Shown: positions 41,927 to 50,964 of the stretch, piece by piece
Numbering within the stretch: the first letter of the stretch is position 1
How the letters are laid out: each line of letters starts with the position of its first letter
Assembly (NCBI GenBank): GCA_965661945.1
Contig: CBFIFP010000001.1
Span: forward strand, 620,001 to 684,000
Source: JAJRPT01 sp965661945
GTDB taxonomy: Bacteria > Bacteroidota > Ignavibacteria > Kapaibacteriales > UBA2268
Length of the DNA stretch: 64,000 nt
Reading direction: 5' to 3'
The notes under the pieces: model-generated
What the model was told of the DNA's origin: nothing
The model's database searches: none
The model's input: only the letters and a program-made list of their open reading frames with translations
Program-made: the position numbers and the translations under genes

Positions 41927-44280
41927 TTTTTACCTAAGTTTTGTACGTCAAAATTAAAATTATAAGAAACTGAAGGAACTATAGAACCAATTATACTTAA
42001 TCGGGTTGCTTGTGGTATTCCTTGACCGTTTAACTCTGGAAATACTGAAAACGCATTTCTTCTGTTGTAAACGTTATAAATTGAAAAAACCCATTCTCCT
42101 TTCCACCAGTCGTCTGGTTCGCTGAAAGGTTTGTAAGTACCAGATAAGTCTAATCTGTGATAAGCCGGTATTCTATTTCCGTTTCTTTGGTTAAAAGCGT
42201 TGTGTGGAATGTATTGACCTTGATAGAAATATCCATTAGTTGGGAATGTTGCTGGAGTTCCAGTAGTGTATGTAAAGTTGCTGGATAGTTCCCATTTTTT
42301 TGTTAATTTGTAGAATGCTACTATGTTTAAAACATGAGTTCTGTCAAATCTTGCTGGAAACCAGTCAAAATTATTAATACCTTCTACAAGTCTTTCGGAA
42401 CGAGCAAGAGTATAACTTATCCAACCGTTAAAATCGCCTTTTGTTTTTTTGATATAAAACTCTGCTCCATATGCACGACCTTTTCCGAATAGAAAATCTC
42501 CTTCAAGAAATTCATTAAGTAGAGGGTCGGAACCATCTCTATATTCTATTTGATTTTGAAGGTCTTTATAAAATACTTCAACTGAGGTTTCAAAAAGGTT
42601 ATCATCAAAATTTTGGAAGTAACCTATAGCATATTGGTCAGCTAATTGAGGTTGCAAGTTGTTAGTAGACGGTGTCCATAAATCTAAAGGAGTCGCTGCT
42701 GCTGTGTTTGATACTAAATGTAGATATTGCACCATTCTGTTGTATGATAATTTGATTGAATTAACATCAGATAAGATATAATTCATGCTAAATCTTGGCT
42801 CAAGATTCATATAGTCTGATATATTTTCCCAATCATCTGCTTGATAAGTGTTAATAACTGGTTTTGGAAGACCTATTGTTGTATCTCCATAGTCATAATA
42901 AGTTCCAGGTCCTAAGTAAGAGAAGTAAGAACCACGAAGACCATATTTAAAGGAGAGTACATCCGTAGGGTTCCACTCGTGACCGATGTAGGTAGCAATT
43001 TGGCCTGCATAACGTTTATCAAGAGAAATTGGAACGCTTATTCCATTAGATATACCCACTGCGTTACCTGGTTCAAAATCATAATAAATTGCTTCAGCTC
43101 CAAAATTGATTATGCTTTTTGGAGATAGATAGTAAGTGAAGTCATTTTTTAAGGATTGGGTTACTATATTTGAATTCCAATCAAATCTATCTAAATTTCC
43201 TTCACCAAATCCAAGAACATAATCATAATTTGAGTAATAATAAGTAAGGTTTGAGAATAATTTATCGCTAAATAAGTGATTCCATCTTATTGTCCCTGTT
43301 TGGCTTCCCCAGTTAAATATGAATCCAGCACCAAAAACATCTCTTCCAAAATATCCTGAAACAAATAATGTATTTTTGTCATCAATTTTCCAATTTGCTT
43401 TAGCAGTTAAGTCATAAAAATAGAATTGTGAACCTTCTAAATCGTCTGGTAAGAATGGTCCTGCAAGAACGTCTATATAAGACCTACGACCTGCTACAAG
43501 GAATGAAACTTTATCTTCAATTATTGGTCCTTCTACAGCAAATCGAGAAAATATAGCCCCTACTCCTCCATCTACATTGAATTTACGTGCATTTCCTTCT
43601 TTTAAGCGTACATCTAATATAGAGGATAATCGACCTCCATATTCAGAGCCGATTCCACCTTTTACTAATTTAACATCTTTTACTGCGTCTGGATTAAATA
43701 CAGAAAAGAATCCAAACAGGTGAGATGAGTTATAAACCGGTGCTTCGTCAAGTAAAACAAGGTTTTGGTCTATTCCCCCTCCTCTTACGTTAAACCCAGT
43801 AGCTCCTTCGCCTACTGTAGAAACTCCAGGAAGAAGCTGAATTGACCTGATTACATCAACTTCTCCTAATAATGCAGGCATTTTTTTAATTACTTCAGTA
43901 TTCACTGAAATTGAAGACATTTCTATTGTTTTAATGTTTTGGTCTTCTTTTTCTGCGGTTACTATAACTTCATCAGTTCCAAGCGATGAAGAAGTAATTT
44001 CAAAATCAATTTTTTTATTATCATCTAATATTATTTCTTTTGAAAAGTTTTCATATCCTACGTAAGATATTTGAATGGTGTATTTACCTTTTGGGATTGA
44101 GATTGAGTAGAATCCGTAAGCGTTTGAATATGCTCCGGTTTTAAGTTCTACTACTGATATACTTGCTCCGATTAGAGTTTCGCCCGAAGATTTGTCTTTG
44201 ATGTATCCGCTAAGTGTTTTGTTTTCTTGTGATTTAGTAGTCGATAAGAAAATCAGTATTAAGAGAATTACTTGTTTCAT
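41923..44280 (-). CDS. TonB-dependent outer-membrane receptor with carboxypeptidase-like N-terminal domain
   Basis: This 785-residue protein has a signal peptide (MKQVILLILIFLSTTKSQEN) and a CarboxypepD_reg-like domain (LSGYIKDKSSGETLIGASIS to YEVGYEN-type YVGYENFSKEI). The plug domain follows (GFNVRGGGIDQNLVLLDEA, VYNSSHLFGFFSVFNPDAV, KGGIGSEYGGRLSSILDVR), then a 22-strand barrel ending in VSYNFNFDVQNL. It takes up a bulky nutrient using TonB energy. The architecture (no SusD neighbour, but a DUF4249 partner) suggests a ligand other than a polysaccharide. It starts the two-gene operon with the DUF4249 lipoprotein. Confidence 0.94.
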   Translation of the reverse strand: MKQVILLILIFLSTTKSQENKTLSGYIKDKSSGETLIGASISVVELKTGAYSNAYGFYSISIPKGKYTIQISYVGYENFSKEIILDDNKKIDFEITSSSLGTDEVIVTAEKEDQNIKTIEMSSISVNTEVIKKMPALLGEVDVIRSIQLLPGVSTVGEGATGFNVRGGGIDQNLVLLDEAPVYNSSHLFGFFSVFNPDAVKDVKLVKGGIGSEYGGRLSSILDVRLKEGNARKFNVDGGVGAIFSRFAVEGPIIEDKVSFLVAGRRSYIDVLAGPFLPDDLEGSQFYFYDLTAKANWKIDDKNTLFVSGYFGRDVFGAGFIFNWGSQTGTIRWNHLFSDKLFSNLTYYYSNYDYVLGFGEGNLDRFDWNSNIVTQSLKNDFTYYLSPKSIINFGAEAIYYDFEPGNAVGISNGISVPISLDKRYAGQIATYIGHEWNPTDVLSFKYGLRGSYFSYLGPGTYYDYGDTTIGLPKPVINTYQADDWENISDYMNLEPRFSMNYILSDVNSIKLSYNRMVQYLHLVSNTAAATPLDLWTPSTNNLQPQLADQYAIGYFQNFDDNLFETSVEVFYKDLQNQIEYRDGSDPLLNEFLEGDFLFGKGRAYGAEFYIKKTKGDFNGWISYTLARSERLVEGINNFDWFPARFDRTHVLNIVAFYKLTKKWELSSNFTYTTGTPATFPTNGYFYQGQYIPHNAFNQRNGNRIPAYHRLDLSGTYKPFSEPDDWWKGEWVFSIYNVYNRRNAFSVFPELNGQGIPQATRLSIIGSIVPSVSYNFNFDVQNLGKK

Positions 44281-44397
44281 TAAGTTTTTATGTCCTATTT
44301 TTTTTGTTAAAACGAAATTTTTTATGAAAAGTTGTTATAAGTACATAAAATAACATTAAACTTAAAATAGGTTCAAAATTTTAAAATATTTTATAAA

Positions 44398-44426
44398 AAA
44401 AAAGACCACAAAATGTGGTCTTTTTT
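44398..44426 (-). terminator. Intrinsic terminator of rplS
   Basis: A stem of GACCACA / TGTGGTC with triloop AAA, flanked by matched A and T runs, lies just after the rplS stop codon. Confidence 0.9.
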
Positions 44427-44433
44427 AAAATCA

Positions 44434-44814
44434 TTAGCTAAGTTTTTGTTTAGTTTTCTTATCGCTCATTCCACGTAAGTAGAATAATTTCGCTCTTCGA
44501 ACTTTACCAACTTTTAATACTTCTATTTTTTGGATGTGAGGAGAGTAAATTGGGAAAATCCTTTCAACTCCAACACCGTTTGAAATTTTTCTAACAGTAA
44601 AAGTTTCACTTAATCCGCCACCTTGTTTTGCAATTACAATACCTTTGTAGTTTTGGATTCTTTCTTTATTACCTTCAGATACTCTAACAGCAACATTTAT
44701 TTGGTCGCCAGCTTTGAATTGTGGGCGCTCTTGAAAAGAATCGCCATCTTTTTCTTTTCTAATGCTTAAAGCTTTTTCTTTAAACATTTCATTCATTAAA
44801 ATTAACTTATCCAT
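44434..44814 (-). CDS. rplS: 50S ribosomal protein L19
   Basis: The protein sits at the 30S/50S interface. The body shows the L19 pattern: FKAGDQINVAVRVSEGNKER, IQNYKGIVIAKQGGGLSETF, TVRKISNGVGVERIFPIYSP and the basic C-terminus VRRAKLFYLRGMSDKKTKQK. I choose the ATG at 44814 (AAGG about ten bases upstream), giving 126 residues, a usual size; the ORF as long as 146 residues begins with an unrelated hydrophobic stretch. It is a stand-alone gene with its own promoter-like element and terminator, not in the usual rpsP-rimM-trmD-rplS operon. Confidence 0.97.
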   Translation of the reverse strand: MDKLILMNEMFKEKALSIRKEKDGDSFQERPQFKAGDQINVAVRVSEGNKERIQNYKGIVIAKQGGGLSETFTVRKISNGVGVERIFPIYSPHIQKIEVLKVGKVRRAKLFYLRGMSDKKTKQKLS

Positions 44815-44843
44815 TTTTATTGCCTTCGTTAAAAAAAGAATTA

Positions 44844-44851
44844 CAAAATTA
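44844..44851 (-). promoter_or_regulatory. Putative rplS promoter
   Basis: On the minus strand TAATTTTG lies 29 bases before the rplS ATG, with TTTG about 20 bases further upstream, matching the Bacteroidota -33/-7 arrangement. Confidence 0.55.
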
Positions 44852-44933
44852 AGTATATTTAATTTTATTTCCAAATAAAATTATTTTTATGTTGAAAATT
44901 TATCTAATAAAATTTTATTTTTCCAAATTCTTT

Positions 44934-45710
44934 TTATTTCTTAATTAAAGGCAATGTATATGTTTTTCCTTTATTGTCTGTTATTGCTTTGATATATCTT
45001 CCTGTTGAAAGCGAAGATATATTGATTTCTTGCATCGGATTATAATTATCTACTCTTAAAACAACATTACCTAGTAGGTCATAAATTTTTACAGAAGAAT
45101 TTGCGAAATCTACTTTTTGCTCGTTTTTGACATCTAAGGTCACAACATCACTTGCTGGATTAGGAAATAGAACAAATTCTTTAGGTATTTCATACGTTAC
45201 AGATTTTACTCCATCTACTGAAATATCATAATTAATGTCAATTTCTATAAAATCGTTCTCAGGGTCAGCAACATTCATAAACTTAATTCTAACTTTAGTT
45301 TTTCCTGGTACTCTTATGTCTTCCCATGTGTTAGGTGGATAAGGATGTAAGTAAATCTGGAAACTTGGAAAGAAAATTTCATTAGAAGATTGCCCGGCTT
45401 TCCAAGGATATGTTTGGGTTTCTACAAAATCTTCATCCATTGCATTGTAACATACTATTGTGCAGTAACTTATTGAATGGCTATCTGCTCTTTCAATAAA
45501 TTTCATGCTTGAGAAAACCTCAATATCCTGATTGCTAGTATTTATAATTTCACCGTAGGAGGTGGCTTGATATTGATAGAGCAATGAATCAGGGTCAGTG
45601 GTTATAAAGTTTTTTTCTACAAATTCATCTACCCACTGAAGCTTTAGGGATTGTGCATTTGTTGAATATACTACAAATACCAAAGTGATAATTGTTAAAA
45701 GTAATTTCAT
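44934..45710 (-). CDS. Secreted protein with T9SS type A sorting domain
   Basis: This 258-residue protein has a signal peptide (MKLLLTIITLVFVVYSTNAQ). A beta-rich middle follows (GEIINTSNQDIEVFSSMKFI, KVRIKFMNVADPENDFIEID), then a standard sorting domain (FVLFPNPASDVVTLDV, VKIYDLLGNVVLRVDNY, ISSLSTGRYIKAITDNKG). The middle part has the layout of a choice-of-anchor beta-sandwich but no known enzyme motif. It is divergent from the TlpA-like gene at 45815. A TAnnTTTG match (minus strand) at 45773-45780 may drive it. Confidence 0.82.
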   Translation of the reverse strand: MKLLLTIITLVFVVYSTNAQSLKLQWVDEFVEKNFITTDPDSLLYQYQATSYGEIINTSNQDIEVFSSMKFIERADSHSISYCTIVCYNAMDEDFVETQTYPWKAGQSSNEIFFPSFQIYLHPYPPNTWEDIRVPGKTKVRIKFMNVADPENDFIEIDINYDISVDGVKSVTYEIPKEFVLFPNPASDVVTLDVKNEQKVDFANSSVKIYDLLGNVVLRVDNYNPMQEINISSLSTGRYIKAITDNKGKTYTLPLIKK

Positions 45711-45814
45711 AATTTATTCCTTTTATTTGTTCTTTTGACTAAACTTTTTTAATATTGTAAACGTATTAAATACAAAGTTAAGAATTTTTTTTAAAAAAAA
45801 GTGAGAATTTATTT

Positions 45815-46318
45815 ATGAAAACGAATATCATGTACTCTTTATTGTTAATTTTTATTGCTTTTTCTTTAAAAGCAAATGATAGAACTGTTCCATCTGTAAA
45901 ATTAAAAGATACTAAAGGTCAAACATTTGATACTAAAGATATGCATAATGATGGTAAGCCATATATTATCAATTTTTGGGCTACTTGGTGTAAGCCGTGT
46001 ATTCAGGAGTTAAATAATATTAACGAACATTATGAAAAATGGCAGAAAGAAACCGGTATGAAAGTTTATGCAATTTCTATTGATGATTCTAGAAACTCTA
46101 GAAGAGTAGCACCATTTGTTTCAGGTCGTGGTTGGACTTATGAAGTTTTGCTTGACCCAAACTCTGATTTAAAACGTTCTATGAATGTAAATAATCCGCC
46201 ACATACTTTTTTAGTAGATGGCAAGGGTAATATTGTTTGGGAACACAATGGCTATGCTCCAGGTGATGAGCAAGGTTTGTATGAAAAATATAAAGAATTA
46301 ATAAAAAAAGGTGAGTAA
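45815..46318 (+). CDS. TlpA-like periplasmic thiol-disulfide oxidoreductase
   Basis: This 167-residue protein has a signal peptide (MYSLLLIFIAFSLKAN) and a thioredoxin fold with active site ATWCKPCIQEL. The cis-proline region is at NPPHTFLVDGKGNIVWEHNG. TlpA/ResA proteins keep periplasmic cysteines reduced, for example during cytochrome maturation. Its stop is followed immediately by a small membrane-protein ORF (see 46319) with the ribosome binding site overlapping its end. Its promoter region is shared with the divergent T9SS gene. Confidence 0.92.
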   Translation: MKTNIMYSLLLIFIAFSLKANDRTVPSVKLKDTKGQTFDTKDMHNDGKPYIINFWATWCKPCIQELNNINEHYEKWQKETGMKVYAISIDDSRNSRRVAPFVSGRGWTYEVLLDPNSDLKRSMNVNNPPHTFLVDGKGNIVWEHNGYAPGDEQGLYEKYKELIKKGE

Positions 46319-46462
46319 ATGGAATTTCCAATAACTACATCAGGTATTATTTTTATTACTATGGGCTGGGGCTTTGTTATAAGTTTATTTTTATCTTGTA
46401 ATGTCAAAGTCTTAAAAAGTGGTAACAAGTTAGAAACTAGCTTAGAGACCAGTGAAGAATAG
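46319..46462 (+). CDS. Small single-helix membrane protein
   Basis: A 47-codon ORF starts directly at the stop of the TlpA-like gene (TAAATG), with AAAGGTGAG placed eight bases before the ATG. It reads MEFPITTSGIIFITMGWGFV, then ISLFLSCNVKVLKSGNKLET and a short acidic tail. One membrane helix and a WGFVISLFLSCNVKVL segment resemble small accessory subunits of sodium symporters (MetS type). No transporter is adjacent, so the partner is unknown. Too short for gene finders but supported by spacing and ribosome binding site. Confidence 0.6.
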   Translation: MEFPITTSGIIFITMGWGFVISLFLSCNVKVLKSGNKLETSLETSEE

Positions 46463-46605
46463 TTAAAATTATTAAAAAAATGTTGAATAATATAAAATCC
46501 CCTTAATGTTTATAATATTTAGAGGATTTTTTTATTGGTTTTATAATTTTATTCGTCTTAACTCTAAATTAACTTAGAATTTATTCTAAACTAATTTATC
46601 TATCT

Positions 46606-46613
46606 TAATTTTG
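46606..46613 (+). promoter_or_regulatory. Putative -7 promoter element (TAATTTTG)
   Basis: TAATTTTG ends 28 bases before the PhoX-like gene start. The preceding gap (46463-46605) holds a weak imperfect hairpin near 46496-46530 (AAAATCC / GGATTTT) that could end the TlpA operon. Confidence 0.4.
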
Positions 46614-46641
46614 CATGTTAAATTTATAAAAATTAGAAAAT

Positions 46642-48060
46642 ATGAAAGAAAACAAAAAAAATAGAAGAGACTTTATTAAGCAATCGGCTGGTTACAGTGT
46701 TGGTTTTATGGGTTTAGCAAACTTTTTTTCTCTTGGGCTAAGTTCTTGTGATGTAAAAGAAACGAATAAGGTTACAAAAGATATTGTGCCCAAATTAGGA
46801 TATGGAGATTTAATTAAAGATCCTAATGGTTTGTTAAATTTACCAAAAGGATTTTCGTATAAAATTATTTCGAAGCAAGGAAATAAAATGGAAGGAGACT
46901 TATTAATTCCTGGTAAAATGGATGCTATGGGTACTTTCCAGCTTGATAAAGATAGATGTATAATTGTAAGAAATCATGAGATTAATCCGGAATGGCTAAA
47001 AGAAGGCGCATTCGGAGAAGATTTATCATTACTTAAAAATGCAGATAAAACTAAATTTTACGATTATGGTTTTGGTCAAATGCCAGGATTAGGTGGGACT
47101 TCAAATGTAGTTTTTAATACTAAAACTCAAGAAGTAGAAAAAGAGTTCATGAGTTTGTTAGGCACTGAAAATAATTGTGCAGGTGGTATAACTCCATGGA
47201 AAACATGGGTTACTTGCGAAGAGACTGTAAGTAAAAAATCAAACGAAAGAGAAAAAGACCACGGTTACTGTTTTGAAGTAAGCCCCTCCCCTGTTCCAAA
47301 ACTTTCTGAACCAATTCCAATAAAATCAATGGGAAGATTTAATCATGAGGCAGTTTCTGTTGACCCTAATACTGGAATTGTATATCTAACAGAAGATAGA
47401 TATGATTCTTGTATATATAGATATATTCCAAATGTTTATGGTGAGTTGTTGAAAGGTGGAAAATTACAAGCCCTTGCTATAAAAAATAATAAATCAATGG
47501 ATACAAGGAATTGGGAGGAAAGTGGAGTAGAGACTAAATTAAATGAGGAAATGCAAGTTGAGTGGATTGATTTAGAAAACGTTGAATCTCCTGAAGATGA
47601 TTTAAGATATAGAGCAAATAAAGACGGCGCAGCAGTTTTTGCAAGAGGTGAAGGTATGTGGTTTGGTAATGGTGAGTTGTTTTGGTGCTGCACTAATGGT
47701 GGAGTAGCAAAAATGGGACAAATATTTAAATATGTTCCTAGCGCTTTTGAGGGAACTGAAAAAGAAAGTGAGGTACCGGGTAAAGTTACATTATTTGTAG
47801 AATCACCTGGAAGCAATGTTTTGCAAAATTGTGATAATATGACTGTTTCTCCTTGGGGTGATATAGTTGTTTGTGAAGATAATGAACATCCATTTTTAAG
47901 AGGTATTACACCTGCTGGAGAAATATATAATATTGCCGAAAATATTGGAGCAGAATCTGAGCTTGCAGGTGCGGTTTTTTCTCCAGATGGGAGCACTCTT
48001 TTTGTGAATATCCAGCACGCTGGTTTATGTGTTGCAATAACTGGTCCTTGGAGAGCTTAA
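46642..48060 (+). CDS. PhoX-like (DUF839) protein with a Tat signal
   Basis: This 472-residue protein has a twin-arginine signal (KNRRDFIKQSAGYSVGFMGL) followed by SSCD, possibly lipidated. The family landmarks of DUF839/PhoX calcium-dependent alkaline phosphatases are GTFQLDKDRCIIVRNHEINP, GGITPWKTWVTCEETVSKK, MGRFNHEAVSVDPNTGIVYL, TEDRYDSCIYRYIPN and CDNMTVSPWGDIVVCEDN. Such enzymes fold in the cytoplasm with iron and calcium cofactors and release phosphate outside. The exact substrate is unproven; some DUF839 members are not phosphatases. It is followed with no gap by a HAD phosphatase, which supports a phosphate theme. Confidence 0.85.
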   Translation: MKENKKNRRDFIKQSAGYSVGFMGLANFFSLGLSSCDVKETNKVTKDIVPKLGYGDLIKDPNGLLNLPKGFSYKIISKQGNKMEGDLLIPGKMDAMGTFQLDKDRCIIVRNHEINPEWLKEGAFGEDLSLLKNADKTKFYDYGFGQMPGLGGTSNVVFNTKTQEVEKEFMSLLGTENNCAGGITPWKTWVTCEETVSKKSNEREKDHGYCFEVSPSPVPKLSEPIPIKSMGRFNHEAVSVDPNTGIVYLTEDRYDSCIYRYIPNVYGELLKGGKLQALAIKNNKSMDTRNWEESGVETKLNEEMQVEWIDLENVESPEDDLRYRANKDGAAVFARGEGMWFGNGELFWCCTNGGVAKMGQIFKYVPSAFEGTEKESEVPGKVTLFVESPGSNVLQNCDNMTVSPWGDIVVCEDNEHPFLRGITPAGEIYNIAENIGAESELAGAVFSPDGSTLFVNIQHAGLCVAITGPWRA

Positions 48061-48852
48061 TTGTTTAATTATTCAATTCAAAAAAAGTTAGATATTTTAG
48101 ATATTAAAAGTAAGCAATTAGATATTCCTAAAACTGCTTTTTTTGATATGGATAATACTTTGCTTGTTGGTGATATTGGTGAGTTAATTATCCTTGCTAT
48201 TCTTATGAGTAAGTTTCAGGAAAATAATAATTTAGCTATGACTTTGGGAATGACTTGGGCTGAGTATAATAATTGTTTGGCTATGAATGGTGAGCCATTT
48301 GCTTATCAAGAAATTATCAAAGCAAAAGAAGGCAATAGTATAGAAAATCTCAGTAAGTTGACCCTTGAGCTTTTGAGCGATAAGCAACCCCTAAAATTTA
48401 TTGAGGGAGACTATCAAATTCTAAAGCCAAAACCAAAACCAAATAAAGCTATTAAAATTATTTTAAAGGAATTGATAGAAAGAGAATACCAAGTTTATGT
48501 AATTACTGCTAGCAGCCATTACATTGCTGAAACGGTTATATCTAATTGGTTCCCTGAAATTAATTTAAAAAATGTTTACGGAGTTAAAAATATTTTAAAT
48601 GGTAATATTTTAACAAATGAATTAGAAAATCCTTTTCCTATCAATGAAGGTAAGGGCTTAGTAATAGATAGTATTACTAAGACTTTTAAACCTTTAATTA
48701 TTGCAGGAGATAGCCCTAATGATTTATTTATGTTTAATAGAACTCATAATGAAGGAATGAAATTAATTGTAAATCATAAACTTAAAAAAACTATTAAGAT
48801 ATTGAAAAAAATTGGGACAATAAAAAATACTTATCTTATAAAATGGAGCTAA
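48061..48852 (+). CDS. HAD-IB family phosphatase (SerB-like)
   Basis: This 263-residue protein has the HAD motifs: motif I FFDMDNTLLVGD with nucleophilic Asp, motif II VITASSHYIAE, and motif III IIAGDSPNDLFMF. The helical insertion after motif I is of the C1 type used by phosphoserine phosphatase and related enzymes. It starts at a TTG immediately after the PhoX stop, with GGAGAG upstream, so the two are coupled. Substrate unknown; SerB itself is usually shorter. Confidence 0.88.
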   Translation: MFNYSIQKKLDILDIKSKQLDIPKTAFFDMDNTLLVGDIGELIILAILMSKFQENNNLAMTLGMTWAEYNNCLAMNGEPFAYQEIIKAKEGNSIENLSKLTLELLSDKQPLKFIEGDYQILKPKPKPNKAIKIILKELIEREYQVYVITASSHYIAETVISNWFPEINLKNVYGVKNILNGNILTNELENPFPINEGKGLVIDSITKTFKPLIIAGDSPNDLFMFNRTHNEGMKLIVNHKLKKTIKILKKIGTIKNTYLIKWS

Positions 48853-48854
48853 CT

Positions 48855-49064
48855 ATGAAAGCAATGATATCTACAAAGTTTGAAAATGGTAATATTGAGT
48901 TACCCAAAAACTTAGTAATTAGAAATGGAAGTAAACTTTTTATTAATATTGTGGAAAATGAAAATGAGTTTCATGACATTTTAAAGAAATTTTACGTTGA
49001 AGAAATTGATGACAATTTTGATGAAATTGATAGGATATATAATAAAAATAATTTGATTTTTTAA
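48855..49064 (+). CDS. Orphan antitoxin-like protein (DUF104/AbrB-like)
   Basis: This 69-residue protein reads MKAMISTKFENGNIELPKNL, then VIRNGSKLFINIVENENEF and an acidic tail. The FENGNIxLPKxLxIxxGxKLxI pattern fits the DUF104 (AF2212-like) or AbrB-type antitoxin N-terminus. I choose the ATG at 48855 because GGAG lies six bases before; a start at 48843 would be inside the HAD gene. A toxin gene would be expected directly downstream, but only AT-rich spacer and the aldolase gene follow. It is therefore an orphan or has another role. Confidence 0.55.
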   Translation: MKAMISTKFENGNIELPKNLVIRNGSKLFINIVENENEFHDILKKFYVEEIDDNFDEIDRIYNKNNLIF

Positions 49065-49140
49065 CTAATTGATTTATAGTATTGTATGTGATATTAATAA
49101 TTAATATTTAATATTTTTACCAAATTAAATATATATTTTT

Positions 49141-49148
49141 TAATTTTG
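49141..49148 (+). promoter_or_regulatory. Putative -7 promoter element (TAATTTTG)
   Basis: TAATTTTG ends 31 bases before the aldolase ATG. A ribosome binding site AAAGGA is placed nine bases before that ATG. Confidence 0.4.
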
Positions 49149-49179
49149 TGAATTAGAATTAAAAAATAAAGGATTTAAA

Positions 49180-49842
49180 ATGGAATTATATATCGATACA
49201 GCAAACTTAGCTCACATCAAAGAAGTTGCTTCTTATGGTTTTATATCTGGAGTAACAACTAATCCTTCTTTGTTGGCTAAAGAAGATCCAACCAAAGATG
49301 TAAAGGATATCATTAAGGAAATTTATTCTACTGTTGGTGGGCATTTATCGGTAGAGGTTAACTCAATAAAAGCAGATGAGATGCTTAAAGAAGCAGATGA
49401 AATACTTTCTTGGTTTCCTGAAGCGACAATAAAAGTACCAATGATACCTAATGGTTTAACTGCAGTGAATGAACTTGCTAAAAGAGGTATTCCTACTAAT
49501 GTAACTTTAGTATTTTCTCCTACTCAAGCTATTGCGGCTAATAATGCTGGGGCTACTTATGTTTCTGTATTTATGGGTAGATTAGACGATATTGGAATGA
49601 ATTCCTCAGATATACTTGATGATATTTGCGAAATTTGGAATGTAAATGAATATGATTCAATGATTATAGCTGCTTCTATCAGACACCCTATGCACTTATT
49701 AGATGCTGCAAGAAGTGGAGCTCATATTTCGACGGTGCCATATAATGTTTTAATGCAATCGCTTAAACACCCTTTAACTGACTCTGGCTTGAATGCTTTT
49801 ATGGCTGATTATGAAAAAATGAAATCAGCTAAAGCGAAATAA
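49180..49842 (+). CDS. fsa: Small transaldolase / fructose-6-phosphate aldolase
   Basis: This 220-residue class I aldolase starts MELYIDTANLAHIKEV and contains GVTTNPSLLAKE, LSVEVNSIKADEML, the Schiff-base lysine in ATIKVPMIPNGL, and NVTLVFSPTQAIAANNAGAT. These are typical of the FSA/TalB-short family (MipB/TalC group), which move three-carbon dihydroxyacetone units in the pentose phosphate pathway. Whether it is a transaldolase or a fructose-6-phosphate aldolase cannot be decided by eye. It stands alone. Confidence 0.93.
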   Translation: MELYIDTANLAHIKEVASYGFISGVTTNPSLLAKEDPTKDVKDIIKEIYSTVGGHLSVEVNSIKADEMLKEADEILSWFPEATIKVPMIPNGLTAVNELAKRGIPTNVTLVFSPTQAIAANNAGATYVSVFMGRLDDIGMNSSDILDDICEIWNVNEYDSMIIAASIRHPMHLLDAARSGAHISTVPYNVLMQSLKHPLTDSGLNAFMADYEKMKSAKAK

Positions 49843-49897
49843 TATTATTAGGTATAAATTCTTTTAATATTTTGGATTTGTATATTATTTTAAAATG

Positions 49898-49939
49898 AAC
49901 TTCCTAAGGTTTTAAATCTTTGGAAGTTATTTTTTTTTT
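49898..49939. terminator. Intrinsic terminator between fsa and hprK
   Basis: AACTTCC / GGAAGTT with an interior partly paired loop, followed by a run of nine T, separates the two convergent genes. Confidence 0.75.
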
Positions 49940-49957
49940 AATTTGTTTTATAACTTG

Positions 49958-50962
49958 TTATTCTATATCACCTTGAAAGTAATTAATAATACGGTTTTCA
50001 TTACCTTTATTTTTAATTCGTTCGCTTAGTTTATTTGCAAAGACTTCTGATGCGTCATAACCATAAGTTTTTAATAAATAGTTTAATGCAATAACTTCAG
50101 CAATTACTGTTACGTTTTTACCAGGAATTATAGGAAGTTTAACTGCGTTTATTTCTACTCCAAGTACTTCTATTGGAATTTGCTCCAATCCTGTACGAGT
50201 GTATTCAGTGTTTTCGTTCCATTCTTCTAACTCTACTATAATCTCTAATCTCTTTTGAAATCTAATTGACCTAATACCAAACATTTGTCTTACATCAATT
50301 ATTCCCAAACCTCTGATTTCCATAAAGTGTTGAACCAGCGAGGTACCAGTTCCCATAAGTGTTGTTTCGCCTTTTTTGTTAATCAATACAATATCATCAG
50401 CTACCAAGCGGTGGCCTCTTTCTATCAAATCAAGTGCGATTTCAGATTTACCAATTCCGCTTCTTCCAACAAAGAATAGACCAACACCGTAAACATCGAC
50501 AAAAGACCCATGAAGCATTGTTTGCTCTATAAATTGGTCGTCGAGGAAGTCGGATAAAATAGCAAAAGCTTTAGTTGATTCATATTTAGTTTGAAAAACT
50601 GCTATTTCATATTTTTTACAAATTTCAAGAAGATTGTCATCAAATTTATGATTATTTGTTAAAATAATACAAGGGAGTCTAAATTTTGATATTTTCTCAA
50701 ATGCTTTTATTCTGTCTTCTTTATTTAGACTTTTTAGATAATATATTTCTGTATTACCAAAAAGTTGCACTGATTTAAAACTAAAAAGTTCTACATATCC
50801 TGTAAGTGCTAATTGAGGTCTGTGAATATGCTTACTTTGAAGTTTATTATGAAAACCAGTTTCACCCAAAAGTGAAACTGGTTTGATAGGTGAATTTGCG
50901 ATTAAAGAAACGTAGATGTATTCTTTTTTTATTATTTCTAAATTAGCAAACTGATTTTGCAT
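49958..50962 (-). CDS. hprK: HPr kinase/phosphorylase
   Basis: This 334-residue enzyme has an N-terminal domain followed by a C-terminal kinase domain with P-loop GRSGIGKSEIALDLIERGH, RLVADDIVLI and the family motif MEIRGLGIIDVRQMFG. HprK phosphorylates and dephosphorylates HPr on a serine to regulate carbon use. No HPr or PTS gene is visible, as in many Bacteroidota, where its partner can lie elsewhere or be atypical. It follows hpf by two bases and ends a five-gene run. Confidence 0.95.
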   Translation of the reverse strand: MQNQFANLEIIKKEYIYVSLIANSPIKPVSLLGETGFHNKLQSKHIHRPQLALTGYVELFSFKSVQLFGNTEIYYLKSLNKEDRIKAFEKISKFRLPCIILTNNHKFDDNLLEICKKYEIAVFQTKYESTKAFAILSDFLDDQFIEQTMLHGSFVDVYGVGLFFVGRSGIGKSEIALDLIERGHRLVADDIVLINKKGETTLMGTGTSLVQHFMEIRGLGIIDVRQMFGIRSIRFQKRLEIIVELEEWNENTEYTRTGLEQIPIEVLGVEINAVKLPIIPGKNVTVIAEVIALNYLLKTYGYDASEVFANKLSERIKNKGNENRIINYFQGDIE

Positions 50963-50964
50963 AT

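Noticed and set aside
47436..47996. 186-residue minus-strand ORF inside the PhoX-like gene
   Set aside because: It is antisense to well-supported family motifs and is low in recognisable protein features.
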